54,928 nucleotides of DNA. Origin: a virus. The notes under the pieces are model-generated. The model was not told where the DNA came from. It made no database searches and was given only the letters and a program-made list of their open reading frames with translations. The position numbers were made by a program, and so were the translations under genes. Positions 37,283-44,907 of the stretch are shown piece after piece; the first letter of the stretch is position 1, and every line of letters starts with the position of its first letter. Location of the stretch: the IMG/VR virus record IMGVR_UViG_3300043409_000503, positions 1-54,928 of that record. One strand, given 5' to 3'.

Positions 37283-37986
37283 ATATTCTAGTAATCGGCG
37301 ACGCCTGCATTGACGAGTACCGCTACGGGGTAATTACACGGATGAACCCTGAGTCTGCTGCCCCGTTGATGAGTTATGACGACAGCGAGGAACGGCTTGG
37401 GATGGCGCTTAATGTTGCCCAGAACCTAAAGTCCTTGGGTGCAGATGTGACGTTATCGACTAGCGAGGATATGTCCCGCAAGATCAGATACATTAACCGC
37501 AGGACTGGTGAGCAGTTACTGCGGGTAGATATAGACGTAGAGGCAGTCCCTTACGAGTTTTCCTATGATTACGACGAGTACGATGCGATTGTGATCTCTG
37601 ACTATAACAAGGGGTTTGTCACTGACGAGACGGTTAAGGTCTTGCGTAAGGAGTTTTCTGGCCCGATCTACATGGATACCAAGAAGACTAACCTAGGGGA
37701 CTTCCCCGGCATTTATTTCAAGATTAATGAGCGTGAAGAGCTTGCCTGCACCTCAACAACTGAAACCGTCATTGTGACGTATGGCGCACTTGGCTGTAGC
37801 TACATGGGGCATCTTTACCCTGCTAAGGCGGTTGATGTGGTGGACGTATGCGGCGCTGGTGATGTATTCCTAGCGGCTATGGTTGTGAAGCACCTAGAGA
37901 CTGACGACATGGACGTAGCGCTTAACTTTGCTAACGAGAAGGCCGCTTTATCCTGCCAGAGCTTAGGGACGGTATGCGTATCCTAA
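37279..37986 (+). CDS. hldA: HldA-like heptose-7-phosphate kinase (PfkB family), compact, 235 aa
   Basis: ILVIGDACIDEYRYGVITRM then NPESAAPL match the HldE N-terminal kinase start. ERLGMALNVAQNLKSLGADV is the substrate/lid region, IVISDYNKGF is 'lSDY.KG', and VVDVCGAGDVFLAAMVV is the GAGD anion hole with catalytic Asp (Cys replaces the usual Thr). About 80 residues shorter than cellular HldA, missing central segments, so either a compact active form or a degraded one. ATGA overlap with the cupin and a 13-nt overlap with HldD. Confidence 0.82.
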   Translation: MNILVIGDACIDEYRYGVITRMNPESAAPLMSYDDSEERLGMALNVAQNLKSLGADVTLSTSEDMSRKIRYINRRTGEQLLRVDIDVEAVPYEFSYDYDEYDAIVISDYNKGFVTDETVKVLRKEFSGPIYMDTKKTNLGDFPGIYFKINEREELACTSTTETVIVTYGALGCSYMGHLYPAKAVDVVDVCGAGDVFLAAMVVKHLETDDMDVALNFANEKAALSCQSLGTVCVS

Positions 37987-38750
37987 TCACAGGACATAAG
38001 GGCTTTATTGGCCAGAACATGGTTAAGGCACTGTCTGACCATGAGCTAAGCCTGTGTGAATGGGGGGATAATTATTCCCTTTATGGGATAGATCAAGTTA
38101 TTCATTTGGGTGCGATCTCAGACACGCAGTGTACTGATTGGGATGCGCTAAGAAGGCAGAATGTTGAGTTTTCGCTAACCTTGATTGAGCGGTGCCAGCA
38201 AAAGCGGATACCTATCCAGGTTGCGTCCTCTGCGGCTGTTTACGGGGCAAGCAATACGACCTTCTGTGAGACGGATAAAACCGCACCAGGTAACATGTAC
38301 GCGCTATCTAAGGAGATGGTTGAGCAATATCTGGGTAAGATTGCCCCAGTAGCGCCGGTACAGATTTTTAGGTACTTTAACGTGTACGGCCCTCACGAGG
38401 ATCATAAGGGTGAGCAGGCGTCACCGTTCCATAAGTTTAGGGAGCAGGCTAAGACTGGAACGATTAAGATATTTGAGGGCAGTGAGAACTTTAAGCGGGA
38501 CTTTATTCATGTTGGACGCGTGATTGAAGTCCATAAGAAGTTCTTTGAAATTGACAAGTCAGGCATTTGGAACGTTGGCACTGGCAGAACGATGTCGTTT
38601 TTAGATGTTGCTAAATTAGCCCGCGCAGAGTTTGGTGCGGAGATAGAAACGGTTCCAATGCCAGACCTGCCGGGTTATCAAAAGTTTACTCAAGCTAATG
38701 TATTAAAACTTAACGAAGACGCCATATATGGATCCCCAATTTTTAATTAA
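37974..38750 (+). CDS. hldD: HldD-like ADP-heptose 6-epimerase (extended SDR), 258 aa
   Basis: Predicted to turn ADP-D-glycero-heptose into the L-glycero form used in LPS core. N-terminal ILITGHKGFIGQNMVKAL is the NAD(P) Rossmann motif. VASSAAVYG and YALSKEMVEQY give the Ser/Tyr-x3-Lys triad. FRYFNVYGPHEDHKGEQASP, FHKF, FEGSENFKRDFIHV and WNVGTGRTMSFLDVA are the close signature of HldD. About 50 residues shorter than E. coli HldD (310 aa), mainly in the early part of the Rossmann domain. Confidence 0.87.
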   Translation: MRILITGHKGFIGQNMVKALSDHELSLCEWGDNYSLYGIDQVIHLGAISDTQCTDWDALRRQNVEFSLTLIERCQQKRIPIQVASSAAVYGASNTTFCETDKTAPGNMYALSKEMVEQYLGKIAPVAPVQIFRYFNVYGPHEDHKGEQASPFHKFREQAKTGTIKIFEGSENFKRDFIHVGRVIEVHKKFFEIDKSGIWNVGTGRTMSFLDVAKLARAEFGAEIETVPMPDLPGYQKFTQANVLKLNEDAIYGSPIFN

Positions 38751-38949
38751 TGTTGGCTTTGCCGCTGCCGGTTTCTTTGGGGGTTGGCTCATTAACAGCA
38801 TGACCCGTTCCATTACGCGGCTTGAAGATAAGATGTCTGATCTTCCTTTGCTTTATGTCAACAAGGATGATTACAAGTCAGACATTACTGACATGAAAAA
38901 TATGCTGAGTAAGATATTTGACAAACTTGATGGGAAGGCCGACAAGTGA
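38728..38949 (+). CDS. Small membrane-anchored coiled-coil protein, 73 aa
   Basis: Overlaps the HldD end by 23 nt. One N-terminal membrane helix (FLINVGFAAAGFFGGWLINS), then ITRLEDKMSDLPLLYVNKDD and a charged helix. Proteins of this shape lie in podovirus lysis cassettes next to holins. It may be an accessory lysis protein (holin-like or spanin-like); the exact role is open. Confidence 0.7.
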   Translation: MDPQFLINVGFAAAGFFGGWLINSMTRSITRLEDKMSDLPLLYVNKDDYKSDITDMKNMLSKIFDKLDGKADK

Positions 38950-38952
38950 AAT

Positions 38953-39486
38953 ATGGATCCGATTACGATTGGGGCGGCCTTCGCAGTCGCAAAGGCGGCA
39001 GTTGCTGGCGTAAAAGAGGCAATCGCCCTCGGTAAAGAGGTGCAGGAGTGTTACCACGACATTAGTGCCTTCTTTACGGCGCAGGGTGAGATACAGGCCG
39101 CGGTAGTCCAGCAGGAGCATGATAAGAAGTTAGGTAAACCAGTACAAAAAGACGCTACTGCTGAGGCGTTAGACGCAATGTTTGCCAGTAGGCAGATGTT
39201 CAAAATGGAAGTTGAGCTGCGTGAGGCTCTGATATACGGCTCTGGTAACGAGTCTGGGTTGTATGAAGAGATGTGCCAGCGGCGGGATGCCATCATTCAA
39301 GAGCGCAGGGACGCAATAGAGGAAGAGGCTAGGCTGGAGCGTATGCGCCTGCGGGAGATTGAGCGCAGGAAAGAGCAGCGTATCCAAAGCATTCAAGAAT
39401 GGCTGGCGGTAGTGTTTGGCGTGTCAATCAGCAGCTTTATCATGTACGCGGTGTGGTGGATGTTCAAAAACGGGGGCAAAGATTAA
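38953..39486 (+). CDS. Coiled-coil protein with C-terminal membrane helix, 177 aa
   Basis: N-terminal MDPITIGAAFAVAKAAVAGV then KEAIALGKEVQECYHDISAF. A middle block DATAEALDAMFASRQMFKME and REALIYGS, a long charged coiled coil (residues about 105-150), and one membrane segment (WLAVVFGVSISSFIMYAVWW) near the end. Similar proteins accompany lysis genes or act as internal virion proteins. Function unknown. The stop overlaps the holin start. Confidence 0.7.
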   Translation: MDPITIGAAFAVAKAAVAGVKEAIALGKEVQECYHDISAFFTAQGEIQAAVVQQEHDKKLGKPVQKDATAEALDAMFASRQMFKMEVELREALIYGSGNESGLYEEMCQRRDAIIQERRDAIEEEARLERMRLREIERRKEQRIQSIQEWLAVVFGVSISSFIMYAVWWMFKNGGKD

Positions 39487-40001
39487 TGCTGACTCTTCTT
39501 TCAACTTTAGTAAGCTTCTTAATGGGTGGCTTGCCTAAAATCCTTGATTTTTTTCAGGACCGTGCAGATAAAGGCCATGAGATTAAGTTAGCCCAGATGC
39601 AAACAGAGCGTGAGCTACAACTAGCTGCCGCGGGTTTTGCTGCTCAGGCTAAGATTGAAGAGATCAAATTAGATGAGATTAAGGTCCAATCTTCCGCAGA
39701 TACCCAGCAAGCCTTAATGGGTGCCCAGGAGGCAGAAATGCAGGCCATCTATGCTCACGACATGAGCCTGAACGAGGGGACTAGCCAATGGATGAAGAAC
39801 CTTCGTGCTGGTGTGCGCCCGATTATCACGTTCGGCTTCTTTTTCCTGTTAGTGGCAATTGACGTGGGTTTGTACATTCACGGCATTAACAATAATGTAT
39901 CTTTCAACGTTCTTGCCGACCAGCTATGGGATGATGAGACTCAGGCCTTGTTCGCTTCAATTATTGCCTTCCATTTTGGGGGCCGGGCGTTTGGCAAATG
40001 A
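39486..40001 (+). CDS. Holin-like protein (GTA 3-TM type), 171 aa
   Basis: ATG 39486 (TTAATG overlap) is chosen over an upstream frame. A hydrophobic N-terminus (LLSTLVSFLMGGLPKILDFF) is followed by the charged helix DRADKGHEIKLAQMQTEREL, then NLRAGVRPIITFGFFFLLVA and FASIIAFHFGGRAFG as membrane helices. The order fits the '3TM holin of gene transfer agents' family (PF11351). It likely forms the inner-membrane lesion that lets the endolysin encoded next reach the wall. Start overlaps the previous stop; the end overlaps the endolysin start. Confidence 0.8.
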   Translation: MLTLLSTLVSFLMGGLPKILDFFQDRADKGHEIKLAQMQTERELQLAAAGFAAQAKIEEIKLDEIKVQSSADTQQALMGAQEAEMQAIYAHDMSLNEGTSQWMKNLRAGVRPIITFGFFFLLVAIDVGLYIHGINNNVSFNVLADQLWDDETQALFASIIAFHFGGRAFGK

Positions 40002-40477
40002 AAGTCAGCCAGCAATGCTTAGCAATGATTCGGCACCACGAGGGTACCAGGCTGCGGCCTTATCGGTGCCCCGCTCTTTTGTGGACATGCCTTGTTGGAC
40101 ACGTATGCGACCCGAACCACGCAAGGATCCCGTTAGAGCAGAGGAAGTCTCTGCCGATACCGGAGGGGTGGAACAGACAATTTACGGTACAAGAAGCTGA
40201 TGCGGTACTTGCTAAAGACCTTGAGAGGTTTATCCGAGGCGTATCCAAGTATTGCCCTGGTCCTATTACTCAAGGTCAGTTGGATGCACTGGTCAGCTTT
40301 AGCTTTAACCTTGGGTTAGGCACCCTCCAGCGGAGCACTTTACGGCAGAAGCATAACCGGGGTGACTACGAGGGTGCCGCAAAGGAATTTTTAAAGTTTA
40401 CGAAGGCAGGCGGCAAGGTTCTTAGGGGACTTGTCGCTAGACGAAGTGACGAGCGGTTCCAATATTTGGCCAAATAA
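39998..40477 (+). CDS. Endolysin, GH24 lysozyme, 159 aa
   Basis: Cuts peptidoglycan at the end of infection. The catalytic triad region HHEGTRLRPYRCPALLWTCL has Glu, then Cys nine residues later, then Thr six further on. This is the E-x8-C-x5-T version of the T4/P22 lysozyme motif. QLDALVSFSFNLGLGTLQRS and GLVARRSDERFQYL are the remaining family blocks. No N-terminal signal anchor is seen, so export depends on the holin. ATGA overlap with the holin gene. Confidence 0.92.
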   Translation: MKVSQQCLAMIRHHEGTRLRPYRCPALLWTCLVGHVCDPNHARIPLEQRKSLPIPEGWNRQFTVQEADAVLAKDLERFIRGVSKYCPGPITQGQLDALVSFSFNLGLGTLQRSTLRQKHNRGDYEGAAKEFLKFTKAGGKVLRGLVARRSDERFQYLAK

Positions 40478-40485
40478 ATACACGT

Positions 40486-40514
40486 TTTACATAGTTGCAA
40501 CATGACCTTAAAAT
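40486..40514 (+). promoter_or_regulatory. Internal late promoter
   Basis: -35 TTTACA (40486-40491), 17-bp spacer, -10 TAAAAT (40509-40514), in the 71-nt gap after the endolysin gene and 34 bp before the next start at 40549. Would drive the adaptor, tail and internal virion genes independently of read-through from upstream. Confidence 0.6.
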
Positions 40515-40548
40515 GGCCGTAAGTCTATGAAAGTTTAAGGAAAGTACC

Positions 40549-41184
40549 ATGACAGCCGCCGTTGTGATGACCTATGACAGCCTAGTGGCTGACGTGATCT
40601 CCTACCTGGAGCGGACTGATACCGCCACGGTAGATAAGATTCCTACTTTTATTATGTTAGCTGAGCAGGTAATTGCCAGCCAGATCAAGTTTCTAGGCAA
40701 CCTGACGGTCCAGGAAAGCCAGATGGTTGCTACGCAGTCGGTGATTGATAAGCCTGCTCGGTGGCACAAGACGGTCTCCATGAACGTCACCGTGGCCAAC
40801 AACCGGTACCCGGTCCTGTTGCGCAAGCCTGAGTACCTGCGGGAGTACTGGCCAAATCCTAGCGAGACGGAAGTCCCAAAGTTTTACTCTGACTACGATT
40901 ACACTCATTGGTTAGTGGCGCCGACGCCTGACCTTGACTATAACTTCGAGGTTATCTACTACGAGCGGGTTCAGCCTTTGAGCTCAAGTAACCAGGTTAA
41001 TTGGTTTACAACCTATGCTCCGCAGGCTTTGCTGTATGGAACGTTACTGCAGTCGATGCCGTTCTTGAAGAACGATGACCGGATGCCTATGTGGCAGGCT
41101 CAGTACGACCTTATTATCAACACTCTGAAGGCCGAGGATGCGATGCGCATAGCCGACCGTCAGGCCGTCGCATTGGACTCCTAA
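40549..41184 (+). CDS. Head-tail adaptor protein, 211 aa
   Basis: YDSLVADVISYLERTDTATV then FIMLAEQVIASQIKFLGNLT; a beta part (RWHKTVSMNVTVANNRYPVL, YNFEVIYYERVQPLS). The end NWFTTYAPQALLYGTLLQSM then MWQAQYDLIINTLKAED matches the podovirus adaptor family, in which the final helices ('ap..LlygaL.ea.p....d.r...w...f...') contact the portal. The better candidate for the main gp4-like adaptor of the two in this genome. RBS AAGGAAAG. Confidence 0.78.
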   Translation: MTAAVVMTYDSLVADVISYLERTDTATVDKIPTFIMLAEQVIASQIKFLGNLTVQESQMVATQSVIDKPARWHKTVSMNVTVANNRYPVLLRKPEYLREYWPNPSETEVPKFYSDYDYTHWLVAPTPDLDYNFEVIYYERVQPLSSSNQVNWFTTYAPQALLYGTLLQSMPFLKNDDRMPMWQAQYDLIINTLKAEDAMRIADRQAVALDS

Positions 41185-41186
41185 CT

Positions 41187-42407
41187 ATGTCATATAACAG
41201 CCCCTTCACAGGAAACGTAGTCCAGCCCACGGACGTTTCTTACCGCGAGATCAACTTAACTGCAGATTTGCAGCTTGAGTGGCCAATTAACGGGACTACG
41301 ACTGGCGATGCTGCTGCGCGAATTATGGACGTTTTGCCGGACCAGGCGGGCTGGAAGTTGTTCATGCCCCCGGCGAATCAGACATCGGTAGGTAACGATG
41401 CAATGATCCGCAACATTGGCGCCTTCACATTTACGGTTGTGGATTTTGATGGAAACACAATTATTGCGGTAGACGCCGGTGAGGCAAAGTACATCTACAT
41501 TACTGATAATGCTGACGAGGCAGGCACCTGGGGCGTCTTAGAGTTTGGAGCCGGGACATCCTCTGCAGACTCGGCAACTTTGGCTGGGTATGGCTTAAAG
41601 GCAATCTCAACAACGCTAAACCAGTCCCATAACACGACCGCATTTTCCTCGAACTACACTGCTGTAGCGTCAGACCGTGCATCTTGCTACGTCTGGACTG
41701 GTGGCGCCGGCGTCTTAACCTTGCCTACTGCCGCCTCGCTTGGGAATGATTGGTTTATCCTGGTCCGTAATGGCGGCACGGGGTCTTTGTCTATTACCCC
41801 TACTACATCAAATATTAACGATGTGGCGTCGATTAGCTTACAGCCGGCTGATTCTTGCTTTGTGTGCTGCTCTGGAACCGCGTACTTTACGGTCGGCTTA
41901 GGTAAAGTCTCGCAGTTTAATTTCACGCAACTAACAAAGTTAGTGACAAGCGGCACCTATACCTTAACCTCCGCAGAGGCCGCTAACGTTGTCCAGAAGT
42001 ACATTGGCACGTTAACTGGGGCGGTGACTGTTGAAGTCCCGCAGACGGTGCAGGTTTACTACATTGCGAATCAGACGACCGATCCTGGGCCTTATAACAT
42101 TACCTTTACCACCGGCGTGCCTGGTGCGAATACGGCCATAGTGCCTGCCGGTAACCAAGTTATCCTGCTATGCGACTCCGTCAACATTTACAACGCGACT
42201 ACAATCAGCGCAGGTGCTAGTGTCTCCTCATTATCCGACGGCACGGTAGTTAACCCTTCGCTTAACTTTGCCTCTGAGGCAAATACCGGCATGTACCGGC
42301 CTGGCACTGGCGAGATTGGCTGGTCTATTCTTGGGGTGAATGAGATGACCTTAGCGGCTTCAGGCTTAACCGTTCCTAGCGGTATCTCCGGCGGTATCTT
42401 CACATGA
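41187..42407 (+). CDS. Tail fibre/stem protein, 406 aa
   Basis: ATG 41187, two nt after the previous stop; the longer frame upstream is rejected. N-terminal SPFTGNVVQPTDVSYREINL and LQLEWPINGTTTGDAAARIM are typical of the tail-nozzle-bound fibre base in podoviruses. Repeated beta modules follow (ASCYVWTGGAGVLTLPTAAS, TYTLTSAEAANVVQKYIGTL), then LNFASEANTGMYRPGTGEIG. The end is VPSGISGGIFT. Probably a tail stem or proximal fibre. Confidence 0.78.
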   Translation: MSYNSPFTGNVVQPTDVSYREINLTADLQLEWPINGTTTGDAAARIMDVLPDQAGWKLFMPPANQTSVGNDAMIRNIGAFTFTVVDFDGNTIIAVDAGEAKYIYITDNADEAGTWGVLEFGAGTSSADSATLAGYGLKAISTTLNQSHNTTAFSSNYTAVASDRASCYVWTGGAGVLTLPTAASLGNDWFILVRNGGTGSLSITPTTSNINDVASISLQPADSCFVCCSGTAYFTVGLGKVSQFNFTQLTKLVTSGTYTLTSAEAANVVQKYIGTLTGAVTVEVPQTVQVYYIANQTTDPGPYNITFTTGVPGANTAIVPAGNQVILLCDSVNIYNATTISAGASVSSLSDGTVVNPSLNFASEANTGMYRPGTGEIGWSILGVNEMTLAASGLTVPSGISGGIFT

Positions 42408-44638
42408 CACAAAAAGTCTTTGCGCTTGATACTGTTGCCGGCATTCAGCGGGACGGTACGTTATTTGATAAGGCCTACTATACCGACGGCAAGTGGGTTA
42501 GGTTCCAACGTAAGCGCCCTCGTAAGATGGGCGGGTATCGGGTTATCTCTAACCAGCTAACGGGACCGTCTAGGGGTATTTGGGTTAACCCAAGGAACGG
42601 CCTTACCTATATTTTTAGTGGATACAGTGACGGCCTGCAGACGCTAACAATTGACAGCAACGGTGTCGGCTCTGGCATTCAAGATTTTACGTTGAATAAC
42701 TTTACGCCATCAAATCTTAACCTTTGGCAATTTGACGGGTTCTATGATGTGTCAGGTTCTGGGCTATCAACAATTGTGGCTCATCCAGGTCAAAACTTGG
42801 CTGTAATTGATAACACTACGAACACGCCTGTTTTGATTGGCGATGTTATGGGCACGACCTTGTCCCAAATCGGAATTTTTACAGACAGCGTGACAACAAC
42901 AAATGGCCTGCCTACGGTTACCTTGGCAGCCATTAATACCTTAATTGGTGCCGGGCAGTCTGTGACAGGTGCTGGAATTCCTAGTGGGACGACGGTCTTG
43001 TCTGTTGTTAGCACGACGGTTACCTTGTCTGCTAACGCTACGGCAAGTGCGACGGTGACGGCTACCTTTAATAATAATGTCAGTGTTTCCGGTGGCGTTG
43101 TTGTCTTGCATCCTTACGTCTTTGTTTACGGTAACGACGGCGTAATTAGAAACTGCTCGGCTGGTAACGCGCAAGATTGGGTCTCGGCCGACGCTAACGA
43201 GGTCAACGTGGCCACTGGCAAGATTGTGCAGGGCTTAACGGTGCGTGGTGGCTCTAATAGCCCGTCAGGCCTGTTCTGGAGCTTAGACAGCCTTATACGC
43301 GTCTCTTATGCCCCTCAGTCGTTAGGCGTCGCTGGTACGCCAAACTTCTCCGCCCCGACCTTCTGGCGCTACGACATTATCTCTAGTCAAACTTCTATTA
43401 TGTCGTCGCAGTGCGTCATTGAATATGACGGCATCTATTACTGGATCGGCGTTGATCGATTCCTTCTGTACAACGGTACAGTGAAGGAAATTGAAAATAA
43501 CATGAACCAGAACTACTTTTTCGATAACCTGAACTATGACGCTAGAGAAAAAGTCTGGGTAACAAAAGTACCTCGATATGGTGAGATTTGGTGGTACTAC
43601 CCTCGTGGGGATTCCACTGAATGCAACGACGCCATTGTCTACAACGTTCGTGAACAAACCTGGTACGACGCTGGTGGAGCAATTGGAGCTCGACGCTCTG
43701 CTGGGTACTTCTCACAGGTGTTTGCTTTCCCTGTGGCCGCTGATTGGGTAACAACGGTATCGGAATCTGTTTTTGAAGCAAGTTTTGCCACTGTTAACGG
43801 CTCCCCTTACCTTAAAACGGCGACGTACTACCCAGACGCTATCGTAGGTCAGATTATTAACGGGACGGGGATTACTGTTGGCACCGAGGTGCAGACGGTC
43901 ACAACTAGCGGCATTAACGGTCTTGGGGCTATTACGGCCGGATCTGGGTATGTAAACGGTTCGTACCTAAATATTCCATTTATAACCGGCAGCGGCTTTA
44001 ACGGGACTGCTAATATTACTGTTGCCGGCAATGTTGTGACCGCTGTCGCAATCGTAAACCCTGGCGCTGTCTATGAGGTTGGTGACGTGCTTGAGGTTGA
44101 CGATGCTGACTTAGGTGGTGGCTCTGGATTCTCGATACCCATTACCTCTATTTGGACGATGGTTATCACGATGACGGCTAACGCTACGGCGACCGGTACA
44201 GAGCTGTTGACGTTTAGTACTCAGCCAGACCTGATTGAAATATTTCAGAACGAGTACGGTACTGACTATGTAAATGGCCAGAACGCGGTTGCTATTGAGA
44301 GCTACTTTGAGACCAACGACCTTGGTTGGGTTAGCGGCGGTCCTGCTGAGATGTCCCCGGCTGGAACTAACCGGTGGCTGCGCTTAGAGCGCGTTGAGCC
44401 TGACTTCATCATGACAGGTGAGATGAACCTTGTTGTAACCGGGCGTCCATTTGCACAGGGTGATGACCAGGAGTCTGCCCCGTATGTGTTTGACGCTAAC
44501 ATTGGCAAGATTGACATGAAAGAGCAGCGCCGGGAGTTACGCCTGCGGTTCATTTCAAACATTGTTGGTGGTAACTATCAATTAGGTAAGTTGCTGTTGA
44601 ATGCGGACCTTGGCGACGTTCGAGGTTTCGGATCATGA
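42404..44638 (+). CDS. Tail hub/stabilisation protein, P22 gp10-like, 744 aa
   Basis: Residues 1-60 (DTVAGIQRDGTLFDKAYYTD, GKWVRFQRKRPRKMGGYRV) and later blocks (VFVYGNDGVIRNCSAGNAQD, VIEYDGIYYWIGVDRFLLYN, AIVYNVREQTWYD) fit the beta-propeller hub of P22 gp10 (472 aa), which plugs the tail. Two inserted Thr-rich Ig-like segments (about residues 155-230 and 465-600) explain the extra length. The end GKIDMKEQRRELRLRFISNI then GGNYQLGKLLLNADLGD is conserved in this protein group. ATGA overlap at its start. Confidence 0.8.
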   Translation: MTQKVFALDTVAGIQRDGTLFDKAYYTDGKWVRFQRKRPRKMGGYRVISNQLTGPSRGIWVNPRNGLTYIFSGYSDGLQTLTIDSNGVGSGIQDFTLNNFTPSNLNLWQFDGFYDVSGSGLSTIVAHPGQNLAVIDNTTNTPVLIGDVMGTTLSQIGIFTDSVTTTNGLPTVTLAAINTLIGAGQSVTGAGIPSGTTVLSVVSTTVTLSANATASATVTATFNNNVSVSGGVVVLHPYVFVYGNDGVIRNCSAGNAQDWVSADANEVNVATGKIVQGLTVRGGSNSPSGLFWSLDSLIRVSYAPQSLGVAGTPNFSAPTFWRYDIISSQTSIMSSQCVIEYDGIYYWIGVDRFLLYNGTVKEIENNMNQNYFFDNLNYDAREKVWVTKVPRYGEIWWYYPRGDSTECNDAIVYNVREQTWYDAGGAIGARRSAGYFSQVFAFPVAADWVTTVSESVFEASFATVNGSPYLKTATYYPDAIVGQIINGTGITVGTEVQTVTTSGINGLGAITAGSGYVNGSYLNIPFITGSGFNGTANITVAGNVVTAVAIVNPGAVYEVGDVLEVDDADLGGGSGFSIPITSIWTMVITMTANATATGTELLTFSTQPDLIEIFQNEYGTDYVNGQNAVAIESYFETNDLGWVSGGPAEMSPAGTNRWLRLERVEPDFIMTGEMNLVVTGRPFAQGDDQESAPYVFDANIGKIDMKEQRRELRLRFISNIVGGNYQLGKLLLNADLGDVRGFGS

Positions 44639-44898
44639 TGAGCATTGGCGTCAGCCCTCCGCTTGTCTATGACCCTCGGTATCATACGTTTGATTCTTGG
44701 GCGTGCCTGATGGTCGAGCAATACGCGGCAAATCAACTTGCTATTCCTACGCCGGGCATGGACTGGACCGAGTGGGCTCGGGGGTTGAAGGCGATTGACG
44801 TGTTCACGAACGAAGGTATTCCGGGTCCCGTTGGGTTTGATAACTGGTTTGATTGGGCATCTGCATTGTTAGGCGCCATCAACCCTAGCGTGGCGTAA
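44635..44898 (+). CDS. Small virion-region protein, 87 aa
   Basis: ATGA overlap with the hub gene. VYDPRYHTFDSWACLMVEQY, WTEWARGLKAIDVFTNEGIP and FDNWFDWASALLGAIN. The 'DPRyH.F..WA.lm.e.yA.q.l........W..Wa.gl.aidvF.nea.p.p..f..W..Wa' pattern recurs after hub genes in podoviruses. Role unknown, probably structural. Confidence 0.78.
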   Translation: MMSIGVSPPLVYDPRYHTFDSWACLMVEQYAANQLAIPTPGMDWTEWARGLKAIDVFTNEGIPGPVGFDNWFDWASALLGAINPSVA

Positions 44899-44907
44899 AG
44901 GTAAATT

